A stretch of 22,914 nt of DNA from a virus. The notes under the pieces were generated by a model that was not told the origin of the DNA, made no database searches, and saw only the letters and a list, made by a program, of their open reading frames with translations. The DNA lies in the IMG/VR virus record IMGVR_UViG_3300032086_000297, positions 1-22,914 of that record; one strand, 5' to 3'. Each line of letters opens with the position of its first letter. Position 1 is the stretch's first letter. The position numbers and the translations under genes were made by a program. Below are positions 6,867 to 16,018 of the stretch, one piece after another.

Positions 6867-9800
6867 ATGCTTCAAATACAATTATACGTCGAAAATGATA
6901 ATGGGGTTCTTGAAGAAGTCGAATTGTATAAGGACGAATCAATCACCCTGACACAATCGATTCAAGATATTATGGACATCGAAAAGGTGTTCACCGATTA
7001 TTCCAAGACGTTTAATGTCCCGGCATCAAAAACAAACAATAAGTTTTTTAAACATTTTTACAATTACCACATTGACGGATTTGATGCAAGAAGAAAAAAG
7101 AATGCGGAACTTCACCTTAATTATAAGCCGTTCAAAAAAGGAAAAATAAAACTTGAAGGTTCACAACTTAAAAACAACGAACCACATACTTACAAGTTGA
7201 CATTTTTCGGAAACACAACGACATTAAAAGACTTAATTGCTGAAGATCAACTTGGCAACCTTACATTATTGGACACGTTTAATTTTACTTACAACGACAC
7301 CAATATTGAAGCATACATGGCCGACGGAATTGATGGGTATATTGGTGGGACGGATGAAATAGAAAATGCAATTATCATTCCCTTAATCACACACACGGAT
7401 CGTTTAATTTATGATTCTTCAGATACTTCAGCGGGAACAAATAACTTGTATTATAATATTCTTGACACAAATGTACACGGTGTCAATTTCGCACAATTAA
7501 AACCCGCAATCCGTCTTTATGCAATAATTAAGGCAATTGAAAAGAAATATGAAATTGAATTTTCAAATGATTTTTTCAATACTTCAAATCTTGCGTTTTA
7601 CAATTTGTATATGTGGCTTCATACAAAAGAAGGTTCTTTATTTGAAGACCAAGAAGCACAATACACAATCAAAGGATTCACCAATGTACGTGGTGACGTG
7701 CAAAACATTACCGGTGTACACAATTCATATTTTTCAAATTCATTTGACGAATCAAAAGAAGAACGAAAAATTCGTGTAAAAATTACACCGTCATCAAGTG
7801 ATGAATATTCACTTATCATAAAACAAAACGGTGAAGAATTCAAGAAGTTTTCAGGGTTAAGTGGAACAACAACAAACGGTTCGACAAGTGATGTCCCTGA
7901 AATACAAATCCCGAATGGCGAATATACTTTTTTTATTGAAGCGACAAACGCCGCGACATTTGACGTTGATATTACAATCATACAAACCGGTGGCGGCTTA
8001 CTTGGATTAAGGGGTGAAAAACAAATCACATTCACGGGAACCGCCGGAGTGCTTACAGATCAAAATATCAATATCAGTTCCAACCTACCTAAGATGAAAA
8101 CCTTGGATTTCTTGACTGGTATTTTTAAAATGTTTAACCTTACGTCTTATGTGGACGACAACGGCAAGATTGTAGTCAAGACATTAGATTCATTTTATGC
8201 GTCTTCGACAAACACTTGGGACATTACAAAACACTTGGACAAGGAAGAATCTATTGTTGATTCGGTGATCCCTTATTCGCAAGTGAATCTTGGATACAAA
8301 GGTGGCGACACATTCCTTGCAAAGAACCACGAAAATCTTGCAAACAAAAAATGGGGGACACTTGAATATCAAGCGTCAAAATCACCAACGGATTTAAAAT
8401 TTGAAGGTGAAGCATACAACATTGAACTTCCATTCGAACACATGAAGTTCGAACATTTAATTGATGCCGCAGACGGAACAACCGAATCAAGAATACAATG
8501 GGGTTGGTCAGTAGATTCAAAACAAGAATCGACAATCGGTGAACCAATTATTTTTTATGTGGGCAAACCAATTGCAACGGTTGCCGCAGTAAAGATTGAC
8601 GGAAGTCGCACAAATATTGCATCACCTTGGGTTCCTTCAAATTCATTACAATTGACAAATTTATTTGGTGACGATCAATCGCAGTCATTAAATTTTCACA
8701 CGGAATTTGACGAATATACAAGAAACCCCAACGACAATACTTTATTCGAAACATATTATAAGGAATACATTAAGGATTTATTTGACAAACAAAAAAGACT
8801 GACTTTTGTTTCAGCTTATTTACCGATGTCAATTACCGAACAATTATCCCTTGCGGACAAGATTATTGTATTCAATAATTTATATCGAATTAATAAAATC
8901 ACGACAAACTTCGAAACCAACAAATCGGATTTGGAATTGTCGAACATTCTTGAAGAAAAAACATTCACGGTCAATCCTTACGAAATCAACATTGATTTGT
9001 CAACGGATTTAATTACTGCGGACACAACTGCATTCACGGCTGACATTGGAAATTTACTTGCAGACGGTTTCCTTATACTTGGCCAACCAACGGTTCCGGA
9101 TGAAATTGAATCAAATACAGTTACACCGCCAACAACTGAACCTTGTGTTGTGACGGCACCAACAATTGATTATGAAAACGGAGTTCCGGGTTGTGACAAT
9201 ATTAAATTTTATGCGACAATTTTAACAAAAGGAACATTGTGCGGAACAAGTCAAATTGATGAATATGGATTCTTATTATCAACGACATCTTCTTATTTGA
9301 CTGCAAGTGACGACATCGACACATTAAAGGCCGATTCAAATATTCAAGTTGTCCCAGTTATAAGACAAACGGGATCACCTTCACTTACAGTTGGTGAAAA
9401 ATTAACAACAAAAACTGGACTTGTTGATCCCGCGACATATTATGCAAGATTTTATGTCCGTACAAATACAAATGACACATACGATTTTGCGGATGTCATA
9501 TCTAATGTGTTTAGCGAAACAACAAGTTGCGCCGAATCAAGTCTTGCGGATTCAACAACATTAACGGTTGACAATAGTGTGTTAACGGCTGACGTTGCGG
9601 ATACTGACGGTGACGGAATACCTGAAGGACAATTGTCAAATGCGTTCTTGGTATCTAATGCCGGAACCGGAAGTTCAACCGGATATTCTTCACTTCCAAC
9701 ATTTGACGACATTGAAGCAAACACAAACACAAATGCGGGTGGCCGTTGTAATACAAATGTGACGGGATATACGTATTATCACAATGGTTCGGGTGATTTA

Positions 9801-10463
9801 CCAGTCGTTGGCGATTCAATCAAGGCAAGTCAATCAAGTTCTTATGCCGGGGGATATAATTCATTCCCACAAATTGACGGAACAACAAATGATTATGGCG
9901 CGTTTGCTTATGCAGAAACAAGCGAAGGAACACTTTGGTATGGAAGTACTTATTTCTTCGCCGCAAAAAAATATATTGTTTTCCAATGGTCAACGGCAAA
10001 AGTTGTGTCCATTTATACTTGTCCCGCAGTTGAAACAAGAACGCCTTGGAATAATTTAACTTCAGGATATGGCCCTTATGGTTTCCAAACAATACCAACA
10101 TCATTAAATGAAATATTGAATTCTTCATGGTACACGGTTCTTGGAAAACAACCCCCAAGTTGTACCGGCACAAGAAACATTAGGGCTGACATTACAAGTT
10201 TACACAATGGGTCAGGAAAATTCCCGCAAGTAGGTGATAAGATTGCAATTCGTTCTGACCATAATTTTGACGGTGGCACATCTTCATTTCCCACAAATTA
10301 CTTCCCGACTTATCATGCGGGTGCGCCTTTTGATTGGGAAGATTATCCGTATGCGGCGTTTGGTGTCTTGGATTTCGCAATTAGAACCGGAAACAATTTT
10401 GTTGGATTTATTGTTGCGGATATTCGAACCGCTGAAGTCGTGGCAAAATTTGATTGTCCATAA
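6867..10463 (+). CDS. Large baseplate/tail-tip protein with repeated C-terminal modules
   Basis: 1198 residues, the longest gene here. The N-terminus (ELYKDESITLTQSIQDIMDI, then YSKTFNVPASKTNNKFFKHF) and PFKKGKIKLEG resemble a tail-tip/baseplate family that I recall from Bacteroidetes phages. The middle (about 130-710) is beta-rich. At 715-733 there is a seven-residue TAD repeat (ITADTTA, FTADIGN). A fibronectin-III-like segment spans 760-890, and a second heptad stretch 894-909 has Asp at 895, 902 and 909. Two C-terminal modules run from C961 to C1052 and C1099 to C1197, sharing HNGSG-x2-P-x-VGD-x-I and GG-x2-SFP. Likely role: distal tail hub carrying receptor-binding modules. The function of individual modules is inferred. 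Confidence 0.65.
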   Translation: MLQIQLYVENDNGVLEEVELYKDESITLTQSIQDIMDIEKVFTDYSKTFNVPASKTNNKFFKHFYNYHIDGFDARRKKNAELHLNYKPFKKGKIKLEGSQLKNNEPHTYKLTFFGNTTTLKDLIAEDQLGNLTLLDTFNFTYNDTNIEAYMADGIDGYIGGTDEIENAIIIPLITHTDRLIYDSSDTSAGTNNLYYNILDTNVHGVNFAQLKPAIRLYAIIKAIEKKYEIEFSNDFFNTSNLAFYNLYMWLHTKEGSLFEDQEAQYTIKGFTNVRGDVQNITGVHNSYFSNSFDESKEERKIRVKITPSSSDEYSLIIKQNGEEFKKFSGLSGTTTNGSTSDVPEIQIPNGEYTFFIEATNAATFDVDITIIQTGGGLLGLRGEKQITFTGTAGVLTDQNINISSNLPKMKTLDFLTGIFKMFNLTSYVDDNGKIVVKTLDSFYASSTNTWDITKHLDKEESIVDSVIPYSQVNLGYKGGDTFLAKNHENLANKKWGTLEYQASKSPTDLKFEGEAYNIELPFEHMKFEHLIDAADGTTESRIQWGWSVDSKQESTIGEPIIFYVGKPIATVAAVKIDGSRTNIASPWVPSNSLQLTNLFGDDQSQSLNFHTEFDEYTRNPNDNTLFETYYKEYIKDLFDKQKRLTFVSAYLPMSITEQLSLADKIIVFNNLYRINKITTNFETNKSDLELSNILEEKTFTVNPYEINIDLSTDLITADTTAFTADIGNLLADGFLILGQPTVPDEIESNTVTPPTTEPCVVTAPTIDYENGVPGCDNIKFYATILTKGTLCGTSQIDEYGFLLSTTSSYLTASDDIDTLKADSNIQVVPVIRQTGSPSLTVGEKLTTKTGLVDPATYYARFYVRTNTNDTYDFADVISNVFSETTSCAESSLADSTTLTVDNSVLTADVADTDGDGIPEGQLSNAFLVSNAGTGSSTGYSSLPTFDDIEANTNTNAGGRCNTNVTGYTYYHNGSGDLPVVGDSIKASQSSSYAGGYNSFPQIDGTTNDYGAFAYAETSEGTLWYGSTYFFAAKKYIVFQWSTAKVVSIYTCPAVETRTPWNNLTSGYGPYGFQTIPTSLNEILNSSWYTVLGKQPPSCTGTRNIRADITSLHNGSGKFPQVGDKIAIRSDHNFDGGTSSFPTNYFPTYHAGAPFDWEDYPYAAFGVLDFAIRTGNNFVGFIVADIRTAEVVAKFDCP
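9747..10460 (+). repeat. Two tandem Cys-bounded protein modules in the tail-tip protein
   Basis: Module 1 (9747-10022) and module 2 (10161-10460) each begin and end at a Cys codon and are 92 and 99 residues long. Both contain HNGSG, then P-x-VGD-x-I, then (Y/F)-x-GG-x-x-SFP in the same order. The DNA has diverged more than the protein pattern, so this is an old duplication. A third, more distant relative ends the protein encoded at 4409-5869. Confidence 0.6.
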
Positions 10464-10473
10464 AATAAAAAAA

Positions 10474-10617
10474 ATGATTGATAATATTTTAAACTTATTA
10501 CAACTGGCAAAACAAGAAGGATGGCAAGGCGAACACATCGACATCGCCCTTGGAAAAAACAAATTTCCCCAAACCTTAAAAGAAGCAATAAAACAATTAC
10601 GACATGAAACAAACTGA
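10474..10617 (+). CDS. Small hypothetical protein before the tape measure
   Basis: 47 residues starting MIDNILNLLQLAKQEGWQGE, mostly helical, with no Cys or membrane segment. The ATG follows an A-rich tract (AATAAAAAAAATG) of the kind seen before other genes here. I chose it over longer in-frame readings that run back through the upstream gene. The 3-prime end overlaps the tape-measure start by 14 nt, which favours a coupled, translated gene. No family recognised; a role in tape-measure folding is only suggested by position. Confidence 0.5.
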   Translation: MIDNILNLLQLAKQEGWQGEHIDIALGKNKFPQTLKEAIKQLRHETN

Positions 10618-12493
10618 AATTGAATTAATCCTTCGGGCGGAAAAAACCATTGACCAATTAAATGAAGTCAAGGCCGCAATTGAAAATAATATCATTGAAT
10701 CCGAAAAACTTCGTGAAACAAACGAAAAGGGATTTAAGGGTCTGAAGGGTGTTTTGAAGAATGCACAAAACGGTGTCAAGAATCTTGCAAAAGGATTTTC
10801 GGGTGCAAGTCTTGCGGCCAAGGGATTTGTGTTGGCGTTGGGTGCAAAGATATTCGACACATTCCTTGAAATTGCAAAACAAAACCAAGTTGTTGTCGAT
10901 GCGCTTGGTGTTGCATTTGGAACAGTTTCATCCGTTGTCAATCAGGTTGTGAATAGTCTGACCGATGCTTACAAATCAGTACAAAATGCAACTGGTGGTT
11001 TTAATGCACTCGGTAATGTCTTAAAAAATGTTGTATTAATTCCGTTGAATGTAATCAAGACACAATTCTTTGCATTACAAAAGGCGTTATATACGGCCCA
11101 AGCGGCATGGGAAATGTCATTCCTTGGTGGCAAAGACCCTGAAAAAATTGCTGAATTAAACACAAAACTTGAAGAAGTTGATACAAATCTTAAAAATGCG
11201 GCGGGATCACTTGTCGATAATTTTAAAAATATCGGTGAAGGTTTCGGACAAGCAATTGAAGAAGTCAAAACATTTGGAAGTGCGGCAATTGATAATATTA
11301 AAGAAATCGATGTTGCACAAACATTGTCAAATCAACAACGCATTCAAGATTTAAGAAATGAAACGGAAATTGCAATTGCAGAAAACGACAAACTTCAGTT
11401 TAAATATCAACTTGCGGCGGAACGGCAAAGACAAATTCGTGACGATGTAACGGCATCAATCGAAGATCGTACTGCGGCAAACAACAAACTTGGTGAAGTA
11501 TTAAAAGAACAATTTGACCTTCAAGAAAAAAATGCGCAAAAACTTGTTGATTTAAGAAAGGCAGAACTTGCAGAAAATCCAAAATCAATTGAAGCAAAGG
11601 TTGCACTTATTGAAGCTGAAAAGAATCTTCTTGACGTAAAAGAAAACATTGCCGGTTTTGAATCTGAACAACGTGTCAACGCTGAAGCATTGGAACTGGA
11701 AGCAATTGAACTTATCAATTCCAAGAAGGAAGCAGAAAACGCACGTCTTATCGCAAAGAAACAATTCAATGCCGAAGAAATTGACGACGAACTTGCAAAA
11801 CTTCAAGCACTTCGTGAAATTGCTGAACAAGAAAAACAAATCGAAGAAACAAGATTGCAAGAACAAATCAATCGTCTTGGTGTTGGAACACAAGCGCGTC
11901 AAGATGCGGAACAACAATTGCTTGATTTCCGACAAGAAAAAGACTTGCAAATCCAAGAACTTGATAATCAAATAAAAGACCAAAAAGACAAAAACGACAA
12001 GGAAGAACTTGCAAAAGAACAATTGTTGCAAAAACAAAAACTTGCAATTACATCCGATGCCCTTGGTGCGGTGTCTGCATTACTTGGTGAAAATTCCAAG
12101 GCCGGTAAGGCGGCGGCAATTGCTCAAGCAATTATCAATTCATATCTTGGATTTACTGAAGTCCTTAAAACACCGACAACAATACCGGAACCATTTGGTT
12201 CAATTCAAAAGGCGGTTTCTGCGGCGGGTATCCTTGCAAGTGGTTTAAAAACCGTCAAGCAAATTGCATCAACAAAAATCCCCGGTGGTGATTCAGGAAT
12301 GAGTGGCGCAAGGGGTGCTTCAGCACCACAAGCACCGGCATTCAATGTTGTGGGCGCATCACCTGAAAATCAATTGGCCGAAGCATTAGGCGACCAACAA
12401 AAACAACCGGTCAAGGCATACGTTGTTTCTGACGAAGTTACAAATGCACAAGCAATGGATCGCAAGATTGTACGGGGTGCTTCAATTGGATAA
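10604..12493 (+). CDS. Tail tape measure protein
   Basis: 629 residues. The N-terminus is helical, followed by a hydrophobic stretch near residues 66-90 (GASLAAKGFVLALGAKIFDT) as often found in tape measures. Residues about 245-475 are dense coiled coil rich in Glu, Gln, Lys and Ala. A second Ala/Gly-rich helical part (about 490-555), a flexible Gly/Ala/Pro linker and a C-terminal end with AYVVSDEVTNAQAMDRKI follow; I recall similar ends in Bacteroidetes phages. At 1.5 angstrom per residue a fully helical protein would span about 94 nm. Its distance from the tail chaperone gene, some 7 kb, is unusual since these are normally adjacent. Its TAA falls inside copy E of the 37-nt element. Confidence 0.75.
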   Translation: MKQTEIELILRAEKTIDQLNEVKAAIENNIIESEKLRETNEKGFKGLKGVLKNAQNGVKNLAKGFSGASLAAKGFVLALGAKIFDTFLEIAKQNQVVVDALGVAFGTVSSVVNQVVNSLTDAYKSVQNATGGFNALGNVLKNVVLIPLNVIKTQFFALQKALYTAQAAWEMSFLGGKDPEKIAELNTKLEEVDTNLKNAAGSLVDNFKNIGEGFGQAIEEVKTFGSAAIDNIKEIDVAQTLSNQQRIQDLRNETEIAIAENDKLQFKYQLAAERQRQIRDDVTASIEDRTAANNKLGEVLKEQFDLQEKNAQKLVDLRKAELAENPKSIEAKVALIEAEKNLLDVKENIAGFESEQRVNAEALELEAIELINSKKEAENARLIAKKQFNAEEIDDELAKLQALREIAEQEKQIEETRLQEQINRLGVGTQARQDAEQQLLDFRQEKDLQIQELDNQIKDQKDKNDKEELAKEQLLQKQKLAITSDALGAVSALLGENSKAGKAAAIAQAIINSYLGFTEVLKTPTTIPEPFGSIQKAVSAAGILASGLKTVKQIASTKIPGGDSGMSGARGASAPQAPAFNVVGASPENQLAEALGDQQKQPVKAYVVSDEVTNAQAMDRKIVRGASIG

Positions 12494-12525
12494 CAAAATC
12501 GACAAAAAAATATTAATATAATATG
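12489..12525 (+). promoter_or_regulatory. Copy E of the 37-nt late-promoter-like element
   Basis: It begins GATAACAAA and ends AATATAATATG, the last three bases being the protease ATG. It shares ATAACAAA and a nearby TCGA with copy C, and the invariant ACA and ATTA. The stop of the tape-measure gene lies in its first block. It would start a head-gene transcript (protease, scaffold, capsid). Confidence 0.5.
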
Positions 12526-13569
12526 GACATAATTGAATTATTTATCGACGACGAAGACGAAGTGTCAGGAATTGATGCAATAAGTGTTGTCGAAAATCCC
12601 GCAATCGAAGAAGATTTCATTGCCCTTAAAAATCAAGAATTTAATCTTGCCGAAGTTGACAAGGAAAAACGTATCCTTATGGGTGCGGCACTTGTTCCAA
12701 ATAAACCCATATATCGACGTTCAGGCGAAAATGAATATTATATATATTTTAGCCGAGAAACGGTGCGTAAGGCATCCGAATTGTTTTTTATTCGTGGCAA
12801 TCAATCACGTTCGACACTTGAACATGATATTCCGTTGAACGGACTTACCGTTGTGGAATCTTGGATCGTAGAATCCGAACAAGACAAATCACGTCAATAC
12901 AATATGAATGTTCCGGTCGGCACGTGGATGGTTTCCATGAAAGTCTTAAATGACGACATTTGGGAAAATTATGTCAAGACCGGAAAAATAAAAGGTTTTT
13001 CAATTGAAGCGTATTTCACCGACAAAATGGAACGTCCAAAAGACAAGTCAATCACGGATGAACTTGCGGCAATTGAAGAAGAAGAAAAACAATATATTTT
13101 ATCACAAATACGTGCAATCATTAAAAATGACAAACGTACAAAATCAGGCAAACGGACTGAAATGGAATCTTATTCAGATTATCCGGATGCGGTGGCCAAT
13201 AATGCACAACGTGGAATTGACTTAAATAAAAAGAACGGAAACAAGTGCGCAACCCAAGTGGGGAAAATACGCGCCCGTCAATTAAGCCAAAAAAATCCGA
13301 TTTCGAAGGAAACTTTGGTTCGAATGTTTTCGTATTTAAGTCGCGCACAAGAATATTACGACGAAGGTGATACAAGTGCGTGTGGAACAATATCTTATTT
13401 ATTGTGGGGTGGTAAGGCCGGACTTCGATGGGCGACATCAAAAATGCGTGAACTTGATTTATTAAAATCAGTAATGGATGACGACAATCCGTGTCAAGCC
13501 GGTTATGAAATGGTTGGTTTTAAAATGAAGAATGGACGTCGTGTCCCCAATTGCGTACCTGAAGAATAA
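12523..13569 (+). CDS. XkdF-like prohead maturation protease with extra C-terminal domain
   Basis: 348 residues. Residues about 45-165 match the XkdF-type phage serine protease pattern: ILMGAALVPNKPIYRR, YYIYFSRETVRKASELF, LEHD with H101, VVESWIVE, GTWMVSMKV, and KGFSIEAYF with S160. H101 and S160 are the likely catalytic pair. A Glu-rich linker leads to a second domain (about 216-310) with YSDYPDAVANNAQRGI, a Cys, and LLWGGKAGLRWA; I do not know its function. The tail has Cys residues and GRRVPNC. The protease would cut scaffold and capsid during maturation. It lies directly upstream of head genes and overlaps the next start as TAATG. Confidence 0.75.
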   Translation: MDIIELFIDDEDEVSGIDAISVVENPAIEEDFIALKNQEFNLAEVDKEKRILMGAALVPNKPIYRRSGENEYYIYFSRETVRKASELFFIRGNQSRSTLEHDIPLNGLTVVESWIVESEQDKSRQYNMNVPVGTWMVSMKVLNDDIWENYVKTGKIKGFSIEAYFTDKMERPKDKSITDELAAIEEEEKQYILSQIRAIIKNDKRTKSGKRTEMESYSDYPDAVANNAQRGIDLNKKNGNKCATQVGKIRARQLSQKNPISKETLVRMFSYLSRAQEYYDEGDTSACGTISYLLWGGKAGLRWATSKMRELDLLKSVMDDDNPCQAGYEMVGFKMKNGRRVPNCVPEE

Positions 13570-14207
13570 TGTCGACAACATTCAACACATCATATAAAGT
13601 ACACGTTCAACACACCAACCAAACGGAAGTTGATGCGGTCAATATTGAAGACGGTGCAATGCTTCACACAACCGATGCGTTGTATATGGGTCACAATGAT
13701 GTAAATAAAATTGTTTATCCACAAGGCGGAATAAAATCTTTAGGATGGGCAAGATACATGGACACACAATACACGGAAGCAAGCCCATTATCTTTGGCAA
13801 CCGACACACCTACCACATTACCAAATAATTCGGGAACCATTATTCGAAGTCATTCTTCAATTGATTTTTATCAAAATGGCATTAATTCAAAATTATATGG
13901 TCAAAATTTAAGTGATGTCTACATCGTTTCGGTTGAATTTAAGGCATCAGCACCAAACGCAAATCAAACGCATTTGGACTTATCTATTCAAAACGGTGGT
14001 GGTAATATTCAAAACCTTGAAATTGCATTATCATACATAAAAGGAAATAATGTGTCACAAGTTTTTCACACAATGTTCCAATACTACATTGACCAAAACT
14101 TTTTAAGTAATGGTGCATTCTTAAACATACAATCCCACGGCGGAACATCTTCAATTTGGGATATTGAATATTTTGTACAACGAACACAAAACGCAAGTTT
14201 ATCATGA
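13569..14207 (+). CDS. Beta-rich virion protein, possible decoration or fibre protein
   Basis: 212 residues rich in Asn, Ser, Thr and aromatic residues with no long helix, consistent with a beta-sandwich or jelly roll. It starts YKVHVQHTNQTEVDAVNIED and contains GWARYMDTQYTEASPLSL, YIVSVEFKASAP and SIWDIEYFVQRTQ near the C-terminus. No catalytic signature is visible. It sits between the protease and a small Cys protein upstream of scaffold and capsid, which suggests a head-associated surface protein. A tail appendage is the alternative. ATG overlaps the protease stop. Confidence 0.45.
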   Translation: MSTTFNTSYKVHVQHTNQTEVDAVNIEDGAMLHTTDALYMGHNDVNKIVYPQGGIKSLGWARYMDTQYTEASPLSLATDTPTTLPNNSGTIIRSHSSIDFYQNGINSKLYGQNLSDVYIVSVEFKASAPNANQTHLDLSIQNGGGNIQNLEIALSYIKGNNVSQVFHTMFQYYIDQNFLSNGAFLNIQSHGGTSSIWDIEYFVQRTQNASLS

Positions 14208-14398
14208 GTAAATTTCAAGTTCCTTCAGACAATCGACGTGCGTGTTTATGCCGTGACGGATCATATTCAACAAAATGTTGCAATCAAGACGATTATTTCG
14301 CACAAGGTATCGGAAGCATTTACCAAGGTGAAACCGATTCAGCGGGTACGATAATTGAAGTCGATACGACACGAACAATCACAAGGTCAAACGGTTAA
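14204..14398 (+). CDS. Small Cys-motif protein of the head gene cluster
   Basis: 64 residues with the cluster RRACLCRDGSYSTKCC followed by YFAQGIGSIY. Four Cys (C14, C16, C25, C26) lie in a CxC-x8-CC arrangement that could bind metal or form disulfides. I have the impression of similar CLCxDGxYSxKCC proteins near capsid genes in marine phages, with no known role. The ATG overlaps the previous stop (ATGA). Codon use and context suggest a genuine late gene rather than a chance ORF. Confidence 0.6.
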   Translation: MSKFQVPSDNRRACLCRDGSYSTKCCNQDDYFAQGIGSIYQGETDSAGTIIEVDTTRTITRSNG

Positions 14399-14401
14399 AA
14401 A

Positions 14402-14438
14402 TATAACAAAACAAATCCTTAATTATTAATTAAATATG
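14402..14438 (+). promoter_or_regulatory. Copy F of the 37-nt late-promoter-like element
   Basis: It begins TATAACAAA, identical to copies C and D, and ends AATTAAATATG, whose last bases are the scaffold ATG. It has the invariant ACA and ATTA at the same spacing as the other copies. It begins 4 nt after the Cys-protein stop and would drive scaffold and capsid genes. Confidence 0.5.
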
Positions 14439-15035
14439 AATTCGAATGATATGATAAATCAAATCAAAACCTTGCTTGGCATGGAAACAAAACTTGCACA
14501 AGCAAAATTGGAAAATGGGACGATCATTGAAGCTGAAGAAATGGCTCAAGGAAACGAAGTTTTCATCGTCACCGAAGAAGAACGAATTGCAATGCCCATC
14601 GGGGAATATCAACTTGAAGACGGTCAAGTCTTAATCGTTGAAGAAGAAGGAATCATTGCATCCGTTGGCGCGGCTGAAGAAGCACCCGAAGTCGAAGAAG
14701 AAGTTGAGGCGTCTGAAGAAACATCTGAAGAATTATCTGAAGAAGTGACTGAAGAAAACCTTGAAGAAGACGACAAGGAAGAAATGGGGTACGCGACAAA
14801 AGAAGAACTTGCCGAAGTAAAAGACATGATTGAAGAAATCAAGGCAATGATCAAGGACAAAGAAGAAATGTCCGAAGAACCACAAGAAGAAGTAAAAGAA
14901 GAATTATCAGCGGTTGAAAAGGTTACACACAACCCGGAAGCCGAAGAAAAGAAAATCAACTTCTTATATGGCCAATCACGTCCACAAAACACAATGGATC
15001 GCGTAATGGCAAGAATTTCACAAATCAAAAAATAA
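14436..15035 (+). CDS. Acidic scaffold-like protein
   Basis: 199 residues. The N-terminal half contains a small folded segment (LAQAKLENGTIIEAEEMAQG, then GEYQLEDGQVLIVEEEG). A very Glu-rich stretch (about 79-115), a helical coiled segment (ELAEVKDMIEEIKAMIKDKE) and a basic C-terminal end (MDRVMARISQIKK) follow. An acidic, helical protein directly before the major capsid gene and downstream of the protease is the classic scaffold position. Its basic C-terminus could contact capsid subunits. It is probably cleaved and lost during maturation. No motif alone proves the role. Confidence 0.65.
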   Translation: MNSNDMINQIKTLLGMETKLAQAKLENGTIIEAEEMAQGNEVFIVTEEERIAMPIGEYQLEDGQVLIVEEEGIIASVGAAEEAPEVEEEVEASEETSEELSEEVTEENLEEDDKEEMGYATKEELAEVKDMIEEIKAMIKDKEEMSEEPQEEVKEELSAVEKVTHNPEAEEKKINFLYGQSRPQNTMDRVMARISQIKK

Positions 15036-15064
15036 AACCTTAAATATTTAATAATCAATAAGTT

Positions 15065-16018
15065 ATGGCTACAACTACCAGTTTGACAACAACTTATGCG
15101 GGTGAATTTGCCGGTGAATATATCGCGGCCGCCTTATTAAGTGGTTCAACAATCGAAAACGGTTTAATCACAGTTAAACCAAACGTGAAGCACAAAGAAG
15201 TGCTTAAAAAAGTAAGCACCGACGCAATCTTAAAAGATGCTTCTTGTGATTTTACTGCGACATCAACACTTACACTTACTGAAAGGGTAATTGAACCAAA
15301 GGAACTTCAAGTTAACCTTCAATTATGTAAAAAAGATTTCCGTGGTGATTGGGAAGCGGCACAAATGGGAATGAGTGCGCATGATTCATTGCCGCCTTCA
15401 TTTGCTGATTTCTTAATCGGACACGTAAGCGCGAAAGTTGCACAAAGAATCGAACAAAACATTTGGAATGGCGACGCTTCAACAAGTGGTGATTTCGATG
15501 GAATTTCAACAATTATCGCGGCTGATGCAAACCTTCCCGCGGCGCAAGAAGTTGCCGGTACAACCGTAACATCTTCAAACGTAATTGCACAACTTGGAAG
15601 CATCGTCGATGCGATTCCTTCAACATTATACGGAAGTGAAGACTTATATATCTACGTTTCGCAAAACATTGCACGTGCATACGTACGCGCATTAGGTGGA
15701 TTTTCTGTGGCGGCTACTGCAAACTCAGGGGTTGGCGCACAAGGAACACAATGGTGGAACGGTGGCGCACTTAGCTTCGATGGCGTAAAACTCGCAATTG
15801 CGAATGGCCTTGGGGATAATACTGCAATCGCGGCTGAAAAATCAAATATCTTTTTTGGCACCGGCCTTGTAAACGACACGAATTTGGTCAAGGTCTTGGA
15901 TATGTCCGACTTAGACGGAAGCGACAATGTACGTGTGGTAATGAGGATGACTGGCGCGGCACAGTATGCCGTGGCTGAAGACGTAGTGACCTACGGAATC
16001 ACAAACTCAGCAAACTAA
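15065..16018 (+). CDS. Major capsid protein, HK97-like
   Basis: 317 residues. It follows scaffold and protease and is followed by a strong terminator. An N-terminal arm (TTTYAGEFAGEYIAAALL) leads to strands and a helix with PPSFADFLIGHVSAKVAQRI, an IWNGD turn, then LGSIVDAIPSTLYGSEDLYIYVS, a pattern typical of HK97-fold capsids where a spine helix precedes the A domain. The C-terminal VVMRMTGAAQYAVAEDVVTYG fits the end of that fold. Length is normal for the family (about 280-400). Two internal Cys are present; no cross-linking Lys-Asn pair can be assigned from sequence alone. Confidence 0.75.
   Translation: MATTTSLTTTYAGEFAGEYIAAALLSGSTIENGLITVKPNVKHKEVLKKVSTDAILKDASCDFTATSTLTLTERVIEPKELQVNLQLCKKDFRGDWEAAQMGMSAHDSLPPSFADFLIGHVSAKVAQRIEQNIWNGDASTSGDFDGISTIIAADANLPAAQEVAGTTVTSSNVIAQLGSIVDAIPSTLYGSEDLYIYVSQNIARAYVRALGGFSVAATANSGVGAQGTQWWNGGALSFDGVKLAIANGLGDNTAIAAEKSNIFFGTGLVNDTNLVKVLDMSDLDGSDNVRVVMRMTGAAQYAVAEDVVTYGITNSAN

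Noticed and set aside
9820-10173. 117-codon minus-strand open frame in the tail-tip gene
   Set aside because: It lies entirely inside a well-supported plus-strand gene and has no plausible domain or start context.
9747-10460. Diversity-generating retroelement variable region in the C-terminal modules
   Set aside because: No reverse transcriptase gene or near-identical template repeat was seen in the window, so the duplication alone does not support it.
11585-12037. 150-codon open frame on the minus strand within the tape measure gene
   Set aside because: It is Phe/Leu/Cys-rich, the expected antisense of a Lys/Glu/Gln coiled coil, and no minus-strand promoter or neighbour supports it.
14624-15058. 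144-codon minus-strand open frame across the scaffold gene
   Set aside because: Its Ser-rich sequence is the complement of GAA/GAG-rich codons; an artefact of the acidic protein on the plus strand.
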